Assembly: GCF_018691265.1 (NCBI RefSeq)
Contig: NW_024881278.1
Span: forward strand, 5,639,501-5,703,500
DNA from: Tyto alba
Lineage: Eukaryota > Chordata > Aves > Strigiformes > Tytonidae
Reading direction: 5' to 3'
DNA length: 64,000 nucleotides
The position numbers and the translations under genes were made by a program. Below the pieces are notes generated by a model that saw only the letters and a list, made by a program, of their open reading frames with translations, did no database searches and had not been told where the DNA came from. Shown here piece after piece: positions 10,787 to 23,434 of this stretch. The number at the start of each line of letters is the position of its first letter. Position 1 is the stretch's first letter.

Positions 10787-13217
10787 GAACAGCAATCAGT
10801 TTTATTCCTTCACTTTGCAGTCATCAGTAAATTTAGTATATTCATGTGAATAGTTTAAAGAACATGTCCTGTGATCTAAGTAAAAGGGAAAATATATCCA
10901 AAAGATGATCCAGTGTGTGTAAAAATAAACAGTTTGATTGCTTTTACATGCTCTTCTTTTGTGCAAGCGAAGAGAAATGCAGAAAAATTGCCACATTTCA
11001 TCATGTAAGACAAGGGGGCCCAGGTGACACCCTGATCAGGTGTGCATGCATAATCATTCCAAAAATAATCACCCTTTTGAATAATTTCACCCCAAATCTT
11101 GCAGCTTCAACTTATTCTCTGCAAGTGACTCATAAATCTTTACCGTGAATGTGAATCAAGTTTCAGAGCCGCAGGCTCAGGAGCTTGTTGGATTTATTCA
11201 ACTTTAGTCTTTATTTATAGACATAAAAGTGTATTATTGGTTGTAACATCCAAACAAAGGAAAACAGATTGTAAGCATCCATTAACATTTTCCCAAAAGG
11301 GAAATCTGGAGTTTCTCCTGGGTCTTTCAGTCTCTCCCTTGTAATATTAAGATGATGTCATAAACTCATAATTACTTTGTGATGCTCTTATGTACTCTGT
11401 AGTTGCTTGTTCAGAGATGGTTATTTATTTTCTGAACAGAAAAACTGAACAGTACAAACAGGTGGAAGAAAGCAGATCGGTCTTTGGTGGTTTAAGGATT
11501 GAAGGACCCCAACATTTTTATTTCACACTACTGCAATAATTTTCTCTGGTGTATGCAAGGACACAGGTGTTTTATGTAGTGTTATTAAAAATGTTTCATT
11601 AATACTCAGATATGGGATGCAAACATGTTATAAACACTTTATAATGACTGGAGCAAAGAGCAATTTGGGGAGTAGTAATCTAAAGAAAGCGGAGTCTTTA
11701 CTGCCTAATCGGTCCATAACTTGTCCAGGTTCCTTCCACGGTCTCTGTCTGAATTAGTGGTGTACTTATGCTTTATTATTATAATGAGAATCCCAGATTG
11801 CAAAAAAATATATGAGTGTATGTATGTAGAGGGGGGAGAGGAAGGAGCCGCCCAATGAATTTAGGGAACCCCAACCTTTGGCAGATGCAGGAAGGCAGGA
11901 CAGAGCAGTGCAAGGTGCTGGGTGTTCACTGTGCAGACTTTGCTGAGTGTGGGACTTCCTAGGTACATCTGTAACTGCTCCTTGTTTGAGGGTAGGGCAG
12001 ACATCTATTTCAGAGCTGTGTTTATCCTCTAACATTTTTGACATAAAAGAGCCTGATGGAGTGCTGACTGAGTAACTTGAAATGAATAATTGATCTGGCT
12101 TGCTTTCTCCTTCTCATGGAATAGCTGTGAGCAGATTATGATTTCCTCAGATTTATTTGTTATGCAGAAATATCTAATACATTTTTACAATTCTTTCCCC
12201 CCCACACTCCATCGATTAGATTTCACAGATGTCTGGGTTTGGTTGAGACAGTCTGGGCTTCGGGCAGAACATCAGGGTAAGAGCACAATTTGAGTGTTAG
12301 AGGTTGGGGTTTTTGCTCCTCTGGCAGCACGCAGTGTGGTCCCCTCCTGGCTGGGACACTGGCAAGGCTGTCAAGGGTGGGACAGGACCTTCTGCATGTG
12401 TGTCAGGTAGATTGGATTAATCTGTCATGGTTTAGCCATGGGGTTTTGCAAACCTTCCCAGGACTGGAGTTCTGGGAAATGCATTACTTGGTGCAGTCAG
12501 TGAGACAAACCCTTTCTTACTGTTTTCTGCCCTAGTCTGGAGAAAGGAACAAGTGCTTCTCATGCAAAGATGTGTAAATCCCTCTCTCCGGGAGCATGCA
12601 TGGGTTTTGAGCAAAACTTTTCTGTGGGATGGTTTGCTCGGTGGAGGTGCACAGATAAAAGAAAACTCCATTTGAAATCTGGTGAGAATATTCAGGAACG
12701 TATTTTATTCCCAGTACTCAGTCAAAGCTAATTTGATGGAGAGGAGAAAAATCTCTTCCTTCCTCGGCAAGGAGCATAAATATCTATTTCAAACAATTCT
12801 TTGAGGATCTAAGGTTTCTTATTACTCATTGCTAACCATTTTAATTTCTGACCTCTTCTGCTTGACTAGTTGCAGACCCATTCAATGACCCTTTAGCATT
12901 CCAATGCTGTGATTTATGTCCTAGCCCAAATTTCTGTGAATTACTGGTATACTGAGCCTCTGACAGAATTTGAAGCTGGCCTTTTTGTTTCCCCTATGCA
13001 GCTTGCCGTACTTCTCCCTTCCTGGTGCTTCATTTAGGCTCAATGGATATAATTTTAACCATTCTCTTCAGCTCCAGATAGACATTAATAATACAGTCCC
13101 CTGCGTCTTACATGAACAAGATAGGACTCAGCTCTGCTGAGTTTGTTTAATTTCTCTCAGGATTTCCTTATGGACTTCTGGATGGTCTATGCTTTTCATT
13201 TTGGTAAAACAGTAGTT

Positions 13218-13219
<2 letters not shown>
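10787..13219. other. Unassigned non-coding DNA
   Basis: No gene is recognised. A near-palindrome, ACACC then GGTGT around CTGATCA, lies at about 11028-11043 and is probably chance. The open frame at 11766-12044 (minus) is unremarkable. The DNA is otherwise featureless to the eye. Confidence 0.45.

Positions 13220-13258
<39 letters not shown>
13220..13258. repeat. Poly(T) homopolymer of 39 bases
   Basis: An uninterrupted run of 39 T residues, the longest in the window. No SINE, LINE or retrocopy body is recognisable on either side, so a poly(A) tail on the minus strand cannot be shown. Length polymorphism and assembly uncertainty are likely here. Confidence 0.95.
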
Positions 13259-13261
<3 letters not shown>

Positions 13262-16200
13262 TGAGAGCCATTACAGAGTATTTAAAAGTTGTCTTTCCAC
13301 ATTCATCATGACTTAGTCTGCCTATACAGAGAATTAAGTGTTTCTTGTCTTTGTACATCACTTTGCTACTTGAGGATTGCTTGGTTTTTCCTTGCCACAG
13401 ATGGTTCAGGGTCCTGGTCAGGCTGGGGAGAGTGGACTCCAGCTCCAGCTGAGTATGGACTTTGCTCAATCTTACATCTCCAAATTAAACCCAGATGTCC
13501 AAACACAGACCTGACACTACACAAGTGGGTGGGAGGGGATGTGTGAAAGCACCAGGAGCTTACCTGTGCTCTGGTCATTTCCTGGTCAGGAAAGCTCTCA
13601 TGAAGAGTTATTGCTGGAAAAAGGCTTCTCACTAAGCTCAGCCAGTTGCTGAAGACACTGGTGGTGAAGCAGCCACGCTCCTGCACCTGTCCGGGCTGGG
13701 CTGGTTACAGACTGCTGCTTCACAAAGGCTTTGCTCAAAATCAGGATTTCCTATTTCCTTTGCATTCCCCCTCAGCCTGTGGTGTTGTCAACAGGCTCGG
13801 AAAGGTGGCCAGAGTTTGAGGAGGGGAAGGGGTAGCTTTGCTTTGCCATCTCTCAATGCCTCAAGCTCCTTTCACACCAGGAAAGAGGAAGGGAGAGGAA
13901 ATTTAACTAATATTGCTGAACCTTAAATAGATTGACCCATCCAGATTCCTTACTGACATAAGACTTATTCAGGGCACGTCTGAAAGCTAAGATTGATTGC
14001 TTTGAGTTTCCTTCATGTACATATATCTCTGGTATTCCTCTTTTAATGTTACCTCACTTTTCTCCTTCTCTAGACCACTTTTTTTTTTTTGAAAACTATT
14101 ACTGTCTGGTGCCGCACTGGCCAGTAATAAAACTATTACAGAGTTATCCAGGACTCCCCCTGAAACTTGTCTCTGTTTATTTGGGATTTTCTCTGATACG
14201 ACTTCGATTCTGGCATTTATTTCCCACTCTTGTCTGCAAGGACCTGGGTTTGTTAGCATTTGGGTGTGGATGTGAGCCCGTCTTTTATTGCCATTGGGAA
14301 AGATGGAGGTGGGCTTAGAAATATTATCTAGTTTTGACTTTCCTAGAATTTCAGCCTACCCAGTTCTTTAGCAGACCTTTATCAAAACGCCATGTGTACA
14401 GAGCAGCTATTTCTTCAGTGACCCGGGAGCCGGGCACTTTATATTGTTCAGATCAGAATAGCAGTGCATGTACGAGGGAATCTTTTTGTCACTATGGTGA
14501 CGTGCCAACCCTATAGATGCTATTTTACTAGTAGAGATTAAAAACTTACTCACAGATTCCAATGCGGAACTTTTCTTCTGTGTATTCATTTAAGATTTAG
14601 CCTGAAGTATTAATATAAAATTTAAAATCGTGTCCTCCCCACTGAAATCAAGTGTGGTTACAAGGTTCTAATAAATATTATGTCCTTCCATCATGCAATT
14701 AAAATTTTCCACCTCATTTCACAATGCAAAACACTCACATATTGTCAATCATTTTGAAACATGATTTTTTGACATCATATAATTTCACTTCATTTTTCAG
14801 ACAGACATCACACCAGGAAATTATATAAGAAAGGATCCTATTATATCTTTATTTTTCCACCAAATTTCACCTTCAAATACAGACATTTGTGTACATTTCA
14901 GTAATTCTGACAATAAACTTTCAAGGAGAAACGAATGGCATCTACATAACCGGAGATCAGCATATGGAGTTTGCCGCTCTTCAGAGACTGCGGCTCCAGC
15001 ACAGGCACCTGGTTAGGAACCGCTGGTGTAGCCACGGGAAGTTTACAAGTCTTGATGCACGAAGTGAAAAGGTTGCTGCTTGAAACAGATACCACCTGGG
15101 AGGCAGGGAGGGAAACATATGCATGTTTTTGAACTTTCCTGTGTTTAACAGTTAGCAGACACTAATGAATTGCCAAGCAGCCCTGATTTAAAATGTAGTA
15201 GTCAAAAGCAAGGCTACCTGCTGCTTGTCAGGTAGTCCACCTGTTCAAGAAACCAAAGTGCCCCTGCCCTGTGCCAAGAGAAAAGCTGCTGCCGTTTTGA
15301 ACCTCTGCTCTAGTGTATGTGTGTGTGTGTGTGACTCATTGCGTTGCTTCATATCATGTGAGTCAGAAATTCAGCGTGTGACAGAATATCTCAGGCTCAT
15401 TATAGAGGTCTGGTATTAAGCAACAGATTTTGATCATAGTTGTGTGTAAATCTGGGGGAAATACAGCCTGCAGAGTGCAATTTGGAATTTGTAACTGTGA
15501 TCAGATATAGGCTGGCAAAGTAAGAGAGGAGAAAACCAGGCATGTAAAAAGCCAGAATTAAACTTCTGATTGTAGCTCGGTTAGCTTTCAGGTATCCTCT
15601 CCTGATCTGTGGTATCCTTGGAAATTCACACCTGGTCCAAAAGCCTCCTTGCTGTCTCTCAGAGGGCTCAGATGGGAATGGCAGCACATTGCTGGATGAT
15701 GTCTGAATCTCCTTCATCCTTCTAGATTTAAATGCTATGATGGGGATGTTGCTTCCAGGCAAGGTGATCCTGATCTGTTCAACTAAAGGTCTGCTGGCTC
15801 ACACAACCAAGCAGCTGCTATTCTGCTAAGGGAGTGTGCAAACAGATTTAAGATTGAATGTTCATGTTTAGTTTAAGATTGAATGTTCAAATTACTGCTC
15901 ATTTAAGTCAGTGCTAGAGAGCCTGTGCTTGGAGCATGATGGCAAACCTGTGCTGTCACTTGCAAAGGTACAGGGTTCATTCTCCAGAGCCAGCCAAATG
16001 TACTGGGTGGCCAGGAGCTGCATGTGTTGGAAAGTGCTATCTCTTAATCTGCTGGGATCGAACTTGGTTTTAGGGTTTACGGTAATGAGTGTCAGTGTTG
16101 AGCTGAGAGAGAAGACCAGCAGAGTCTGGACCGCTGTGCCTTGCCCCGTGCTCCCTTCCTGGCCGTGGGGCTGCTGTGTAAGCACACACACAGCTATTCC

Positions 16201-17087
16201 GTATGAACACATCAGGCTTGTGCTTCAGGGCCAGGTGAGCTGGGTTTGTGCATGATACAGTGAACTGTTGAGAAGCTGTGAAGTTTGACTGGATGAACCA
16301 TTTTGCATTTTAAGTGATCAAAGCTATTTTAAATGCTGTGTGTTTGATAGTCTTGCTGTGACCAAGGGTTTTGCTGACAGAATTATTCCCAGGCATCATG
16401 TGCAGTCATGCAGATTCAATAACCTAAAAGGTCTCAGTTCTTGCTTTGTTTCCCCCCCAAAAAATAGCTGATACTTTGGTGAAAGCACAGAGAGCAATGA
16501 GAAATGCTGGAGACCAGTCAGCTAATATACAGCGTGCCAGCAGAAGAAACAACAACCTGGCACGTTACTGTGTGGAAGAACGTGGTGCTCCAGTGAAGCC
16601 CTGGTAGTTCTTGTTTGTGGGCAGGCATGGCCGGTGGAGATCACTGAAGTTGTGGTGGTGTATGAAATAATCACGTGGCAAAAATAAACTAACAAAGCTT
16701 ACTGTAATGAACACCTTGGCAGAGGGTAGGCTGCTGTGGTTACAAAGGGGGAAAACCCCACAAAACAACCCTGATATAATAAGTTGGTACTGACTGATAG
16801 TAGAGAGCTGGGGGATGGTGCTCTGGTTCCCCTCATCACTCAAGGTGGCCTTGCGAAAATTGGTAATGATCGGGTGGTAGAAGTGCAGGGAAAGCAAGCA
16901 AGCAAGCAGAAAATAATGAAGAACGAGAGAAGGTTGTTACCACCACTTCCTCAAACTGCAGAATAGCTTGGGGCTCAGATTCAATAGGAAGTTACTGCAG
17001 CATAAAAAGCTCCCACCCATCAGCTGAGCTGTACTCACCATTCGTGTACATCCTCTTAGCCTGCAACAGTTGTAAAGTAAAATGGCT

Positions 17088-17091
<4 letters not shown>
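13259..17091. other. Unassigned non-coding DNA
   Basis: No supported gene. The parts at 14580-14930 are AT-rich with scattered words such as ATGCAATTAAAATTTTCC that look like regulatory or conserved sequence, but this is only an impression. A (TG)n tract lies at 15318-15332 and an imperfect (AGCA)n at 16893-16909. A 25-bp period duplication lies at 15847-15889. Confidence 0.4.
15847..15889. repeat. Short tandem duplication, period 25 bp
   Basis: TTTAAGATTGAATGTTCA occurs at 15847-15864 and again, identical, at 15872-15889. The 7 bases between the copies are TGTTTAG. Identity over 18 bases suggests a recent local duplication. Confidence 0.9.

Positions 17092-17118
<27 letters not shown>
17092..17118. 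repeat. Poly(T) homopolymer of 27 bases
   Basis: A clean run of T followed by a pyrimidine-rich CTTCCCTCTTTG. No adjacent retroelement is recognisable. Confidence 0.95.
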
Positions 17119-18600
17119 CTTCCCTCTTTGAGACTTCAACTAGCTTGCGATACCTTGCCCTTGGCGTGATTCGGTGGGTATGCATGGTCCTTAGCAGTTA
17201 CCTCAGCTTGGCTGCAGGGACATGCTGCGGGTAAGGGAACTGCATGTTGGGATGGTGCATTTTCAGCCTTAAAATTAGCTCGGTTCTAACATCAGCTCTC
17301 AGCGGTCAGATTGATTTTACCGCAGAGACGTAGGGAAGTAAATACTCCGGTGGAAGTGTGATGCAAATTATTTCTCCTGGCCTGATCCTGAAATCACTGG
17401 GGTGTGCCATATAAAAACAGGAGGAAAATTAGTCTAATGAACGACAAGATAGATCTTTCAAGGGGTCCCTTATGAGTTTAACATGAAACACGTGTTTTCC
17501 TTGAATTGGGGTGAGGGTGCTGAGCTCCTTGCGAAGTCACCCCCCGCTCCTCCCGCCCCGTGAGCACACTCTCAAGGCATGAGCAGCATCTGGGGAGCCG
17601 GGTTCTTGTGCATGAGCACAGCCCTGTGATTTGCAGAGGGGGTGTTAATTCAGAGATCTGTCCGTCAAAGCATGGAAATGATGAGGTAAGAAATCTTTCT
17701 GTATTTTGAATATATATATATGTACACACATATAAATATATATGAGATTATTCAAATGCAGCTTGAATATATTTTGACTAATCCATACAGAGTTTTATCA
17801 ATATTTCTTTGTTTATTCTCTTTCATGCCAGCTGCTTTCTTTATATATTTCCATTTTGTACATTTTTCAGAGTGATTGGATCATGTTGCACACACTTCTA
17901 TTGAAATATTAAGTGTTTGCAATCCCCATTCATAGGCACCAGCTCTGTTATTATGATCCATCATTTCAAAATCCACATATTTGAAAAAAGAGAGCTTAGC
18001 TAGCCCTTGAGTAGCAGAGAGCATTAGACCCAAGGAATCTCATTCATCTTGTCAATAATCTATGGATTAACACCACCAAATTGTTTGTTTCATTGGCATA
18101 TCCTCGCTGTATATTTTTAAAGGAAATGAGCGTGTGGAAACCCCAGTGAGGTGAGGTGTGATGAAAACTGCGTTTATACCAGTGCGAGCAGGGAAACAGA
18201 GAACTTTTCATTTGTGCCCAGCTCCTGGGGGTCTCATGATGGTTATGGTTTGGATACTGCTGATTCCTGTTAATGGTCAGAAGGGGAGAAATGAACCCTG
18301 TGGTGGTCAAGGCTTCTTGCACCTTGTCTAGGGGCTGGGGCAGCATGGTGGTGTTATCTGGGTGGGACCTGCCCCGCCCGTGCTTGGGGTTTTTATCACC
18401 AGCCAGCCTGCACAAGGACTCATCCTTGACCATCGCTTAACTATGACGGTTTTGGGCAAAAAGGCTCTTTCCCCCACTTTCTGTGTCCTAGTGGGACACG
18501 TGAAGGAGGAAAAGTGGTGGGTGGGCAGCAGGGCTACAAGACAGGTGCAGCACCTGCATCACCTATGCAAAGAGAACCCCCAACCTGATTTGCGAGCACC
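17119..18600. other. Unassigned DNA with TA/CA simple repeat
   Basis: No gene is recognised. An octamer ATGCAAAT (POU-type site) is present at 17361-17368. A mixed (TA)n/(CA)n tract lies at 17710-17744. GC content and CpG density rise from about 18350 onward, approaching the CpG island. Confidence 0.45.
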
Positions 18601-19060
18601 CAAGATAAGGACAAGCGCGGTGACGGCAGCGCCCCCAGTGCTGGCCGGGGTCTGGCGATGGCCACAGCAGACCATGGAGGTGGTGCGCAAGCATCGCCTT
18701 CGAGCAGCTGTGCCATCGCCAGGTTCACCTGAACCGCAGCGCTGCCATCGAGGGCTTTTTAGCTAGGCTCTGTTTTCTCCTTGGTAAAGTTTCGTGCTCT
18801 CATTGGTTTTAGCATCACGGCGAAAGCGCGGGCCAGACCAACCCTCCCGCTGCTGAAATCCCGCCGTGGCCTTTGCGGCCTGCCCTGTGTGCTGTTCTGT
18901 GGCAGACTGGTCGGAGGGCACAGGGGCCGTGCGGGGCGGCTGCGGCACCGGTGCGGGGCCTGCCGCCAGCCGGGCTCAGCGCCCCATTCATCACCGGCGA
19001 CGGTCCGTGCCGCGGCATCGTCACCTAGCAACGGCCCGGCCACGGCAGGCGGGACTTTAT
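18601..19060. promoter_or_regulatory. CpG island, candidate promoter
   Basis: By hand count there are 43 CpG dinucleotides in this 460-bp block, against almost none in the flanking kilobases; the densest part is 18900-19050. It carries an RFX X-box (19020-19032) and an inverted CCAAT motif (CATTGG at 18800-18805, which reads CCAATG on the minus strand). These are usual components of TATA-less vertebrate promoters. No TATA box is evident. Several overlapping open frames exist on both strands (for example minus 18759-19043), but none has a recognised domain and high GC alone produces such frames. The island ends abruptly at a T-rich run near 19058. The transcript direction and its gene cannot be read from the window; the arrangement CCAAT then X-box would also suit a bidirectional or ciliary-type promoter. 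Confidence 0.7.
19020..19032. promoter_or_regulatory. RFX-type X-box
   Basis: GTCACCTAGCAAC fits the RFX consensus GTNRCC(N0-3)RGYAAC exactly, with a 1-base spacer. X-boxes bind RFX-family winged-helix factors and are typical of ciliary gene promoters. Its position inside a CpG island makes chance less likely. Function is inferred. Confidence 0.6.
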
Positions 19061-19307
19061 TTATTTATTTTTTTTTAAACATAAAAATAAGGCAATAATT
19101 TAGAAATTTGCATTTTTATTTTAACAAATGAGAATATCTTGGTGGCGGGGTTGAAATTCAAAGCCGGAGACATTTTTGCATTGCATCCTTATGACTCCAA
19201 GCGCTGGAGCTGGTGTCTGCCTCGCCGACATGGAGCTATCCATTTTGTGCATACCAGGGTATAAAGTTGAGCCTGACATTGTGTGATTGCCTTACCCTGT
19301 TTTTTCC

Positions 19308-19334
19308 TTTTTTTTTTTTTTTTTTTTTTTTTTT
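19308..19334. repeat. Poly(T) homopolymer of 27 bases
   Basis: A clean T run preceded by a short TTTTTTCC stretch. No repeat body is recognised beside it. Confidence 0.95.
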
Positions 19335-19489
19335 CCCACATAGGTGCTATAATATACTTAAATCGCAGGGTGGGCTTTTTTATGTAACTCCTACTTCTGA
19401 GGCTTAACTTTCAGGTCTAATTTTTTTTTTTAATCAGAGGGAAGAAAAGGCAAAGAAGTATATAAGCTCAAATTATGCCTTTCCCACTC

Positions 19490-20360
19490 TTTTAAAACAC
19501 CTTTAAGATTGCAGAAGTCTTCTGAACTCTATATTGGCAATTCATGGTGCGGCAACTCATTGCAAAATATGCTCGTTCGTTTTCACTGATTGAATTTACT
19601 GATTGTTAATGCGTATAAAAGTGTTATGTACTTTTGAAGTAATCTCCTGCTAAAGGATTTATAGGAAAGACTATTTAAATGTCATAGCGTTTTCTCTGTT
19701 GTTATGACAGTATTATTGAGTAAATAGTTTAATTTTAGTGCCCTAGTTAAAAAAAAATCTATAATGACCGCCACATAAATCGTTTGCTTTTTTTATTTCT
19801 ATATTTAGTTCCCTCCACAGAGACTGGAGTTGAAAATAGGCTAGTACCTAAGACATGAATTCTGTTAAATATTAAAGAGATCTCATCAATGATTTTATTA
19901 GTCTCAGTACTCAGTGAAGGCCGCACTGACATCTGAAGTCTAATGATTTTTTTTATATATTTAAAGCCTCGTACTGCACCTTTAAATATTGAACAATATT
20001 GAAAAATATAGAAGTACTTTTTTGTATATTAGCTTTAGGCAGAACTGTTGTATGATTTCCACTCCTTTCATGACATTGTAATGATGTTACCACATACAAC
20101 TTTATCTTGCATGAAAAGGTGAAGTCATGAGTGATTTCTCCAATTTAAAAGCACTCAACCCTCACAGTGCTAGAAATGAATATTTTGCATATATTCATGC
20201 AACAATGATTCAATTTAAGATTTCTATTTTCAAACATTGCTTGAAACCTTCGGTATGTTAGTAGTAAAATTGCCAAAATGTGTAATAAGATTTATTATAG
20301 ATGAGTAGCATTTTATTTAGTATTTCATGTTAACACGCTTTTAGGGTTACCCTGGTTTAG
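19490..20360. other. AT-rich candidate conserved non-coding block
   Basis: AT-rich DNA in which isolated CpGs persist (for example CTCGTTCGTTTT near 19571 and GACCGCCACATAAATCG near 19766). It carries several SOX-like (AACAAT) and AT-hook or homeodomain-like words. Examples are GAACAATATTG at 19991 and GCATATATTCATGCAACAAT near 20186. CpG retention in otherwise AT-rich sequence can reflect purifying selection. No open frame of note. Conservation is inferred, not shown. Confidence 0.3.
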
Positions 20361-23300
20361 CAGAAGAATTCATCTTTCTTTTCTAATCAGAGCTAACACT
20401 TTATTGTATTATTAAGATACACTTACTGTGCAATTGTATATCACTGTAGGAGCAGAGTTTTCTCCGCCTGGCAAACCTGCGCCTGGTTGATGCACAGCTT
20501 CTGCCTCCTGCACCCTCACCCCACCGCTTGGTACTGTACCACTCCCCATTGCTCTGATTTTATTCTGTGTTTTAGTTTTCCTCCTAAAAGACTGTCGTTA
20601 GCTCCGCACTGACACACACCCCAGGTCTCTCCTCTCCGCTCAACCAGAGCGGACAGGAGCTCTGGTTGGGGCTGGCTCTGCCCTCGGACCACCGACTTTT
20701 GCGGCCGGCGGCAAACCCTGTCCTGGGAGCCACCAGCCTGGCGACCAAAATGCAAACCACTTTGGTGGCTGAGTTTGTTACGAAGCTTCTTCTTGTAGCT
20801 TCACCTTTGTCATCTGCCCATCGCAGCGTTTGTCATGGAGCTAATAGGTAGGAGCTGCCATTTCTCTTAACATCCGTGGCCAGGGCACGTGTGTCGATGC
20901 ATTTTGCAAAATGCCCCTCGCGCCGAGGCCACCCTGTATTGATTTCATGGCTTTGCAAATGGTGGTGTGTTGTGGCATTGAGGCTGTATGAACTCCTTGT
21001 AAGCCAGTGGGAGATAAAGCAGTAGAGCAGATGCTCAACCTAAAGCAATCTGCATTTTGTTTCTGCAACCTCACTGCCTTTTTTGTGATCTGGGGCAGGT
21101 TACATCCCTGCTGAAGCAGCAGCATCATGCATACACAAGCCTGATATTTTAATGACTTTGGTGATTAAGGAGTGGTAAGACCAGGCCTGAAAAATTCCTG
21201 GCATTTTGATCCTCTGACCAAGGTCCAAATCCTGGTGCCTTTTTTTTCTCCAGTAATCCCTCCACACTTAGCCCCAGTGCATCCAGCCCCTGCAGCCACC
21301 TCCAGAATGAAACGGCATGTCCCACAGGTAAGGGGATCATCCTGTGGAGAAAAACACCATTAAAATGTAAGCGTGAGGGATGTGCAGTGATGAGCTGCTG
21401 TGCTGAAGTGATAAATATGTTTACATCTTTTAAAAGTTGTAACTCATCATGGATGAACTGGCGTCCCCCCCTTCACATTCATGTTCGATTTGCAAACAGA
21501 AAGAGATGATCTGCTATTAGGAAAGATTTCTCTTTGACTGGGGAGCTGGAGATGGTAGTGAGAGTGGCTTTCATAGATGAAAATAATTGTACACTTTTTG
21601 TATTATTATTTTTGGCAAAGAGCTAGCGTTTCAGCTTTCCAGCGTATTACATCATTACATTGTATAATGCATCATAATGATAGAGTGAATGGAAACGAAG
21701 AAATGCCAGCTTCTGTTGCAAGTTTAAAGACAGACACACATTTTCAGCTGGGAAAGCTGCTGTTCAGCTAAGTGTTTTCCTAGATGAAACAAAGCTGCAA
21801 TCCCACTTGGCATTCGCATTAATTGTGGACTTGCCAACAGGCCAGTTTCACTGGTGTATAAATTAGTGGAGAATTATTCAACTCATCTCAATAACTAAGA
21901 GAATATCCTCATAAAGCTTGCTGAGTGTAAGACATTCCCCCTCCCCCCCACTTTCCAGGGTATTTTGCACCCTATACTTAGAAAAATCACAGAATTTGCA
22001 TGCTGTTAAAAAAAAAAAAAAAAAAAAGGCAAAAAAAAACCCATACAAAGAAAGGCATCAAATATCAAATATACTGATACCCCAGCAGAGCAATGTGGTG
22101 ACTATCTGCATAAAATAGCAAGTTTGTATTGATCGGAAACTGTCCAAATTAAGAGGGAATTTTCTGGTTTGTTGTTTGAGTTTTGAGTTTGGGTGTTGGT
22201 TTGTTTTTGTCTTTTTGAAATTCAGCTAAAAATGCGAAGTAAAAGCGCCTGTGAAACGTGCGTCACTGCCAGCATCAGACACCCGACATTTCATGTCTTT
22301 CTGGCGAAACACGAGCCCAGGAAGTGCAAACTTCCCCGAACTGTCCTGCCAACAGGCCTTTCTGACCTAAAGGGGGGATCACCTTTATGGTGACAGGATA
22401 ATTTGATCTCTGTGCCATCTAATCCTTATTTTCTTTACAGAGGCTGCCAGCAAGGGTGCCAATTAGTGCCAATTGTGATGGTGGCTTTTGTGATGCAGAC
22501 ACCTGCCCACTAGGAATTGGACTGGTACCACCAACACACATATGCCACTAAACAGCTGTCAGATGGTAATGACTTTTTGGAGTAGAAGAAAAGGGCAGAA
22601 TTTCATTCTGAGGCAATTTTCTGAAGAAATTTTACAATTTTTCTCTTCTCTCTTTTTTCCTCTCTTTTTTTTTTTTTTTTGGTATCTGAATTCCAGGCTT
22701 CTAATGATTAAGAAAAATGTGAATTTTTAAGTATATCTTGTAGCACCAACTTCATACCAAAAAGCACGTGCCCCAGATGAGGAAACGTAGGGTAAGAAAT
22801 AATGTTAATGGTATTCTTATTGTTCTAAATCATATTTTATGCTTGTTTTCTGAAGTTCATTCCTTATTTAGGTTACTTATCCCAGCAACAGACAAATGAA
22901 ATGACATATTTTCTTTTACCCCTCTTCTGAGATGTGGCCTCTGGTTTTCTGGATAAATTAAAAGAATTAATCAAATGTAAACATCAAACAATTTTAGAAA
23001 TTCCTTTTCATTTTTCTTGATGACAGAGTGAAATGCTTTGCAGCCCTTCTGCCGCTCATGCCATCATAGGCCTGACAGTTCCGGATCTCTGTTATGCTTT
23101 TTGGTCAAATTGACAGTCCCTTCTTTGACGCCTAAGTGGGGGAAGTTTACAAGCCTGCTTTATCCATAAGTAATTATATGTGCATAGATACACTTGTATA
23201 AATACGTAAACGTTCATCTATATAGATACATGCACCCTTAACTGTAACTTTCTGGGTAATTCTGGTAATATGGTTATGTGCAAAGCTAGGAGCACTTTAG

Positions 23301-23412
23301 TGGACTTCTTAATGGCCGATAGCAGTTTCTGCTGTGTGGAGTTGAGGTTGCATGAAGCTCGTAGCTTGTGTAATGGGTCTGTTGGTGAGGTGCTGAGCAC
23401 CGGTCGGTGTTA
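20361..23412. other. Unassigned non-coding DNA with A-rich tracts
   Basis: No gene is recognised. A modestly GC-rich patch lies at 20630-20730. A run of 20 A residues lies at 22008-22027, followed by a second run of nine. A run of 16 T lies near 22665. The duplicated words GTGCCAATTA and GTGCCAATTG lie next to each other at 22457-22476. Confidence 0.45.
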
Positions 23413-23434
23413 GGGACGTGGGTGGGAAGTGAGG
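23413..23434 (+). other. Potential G-quadruplex sequence
   Basis: Four GGG runs are separated by loops of 4, 1 and 6 bases. This meets the canonical motif. No linked promoter is recognised. Confidence 0.6.
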
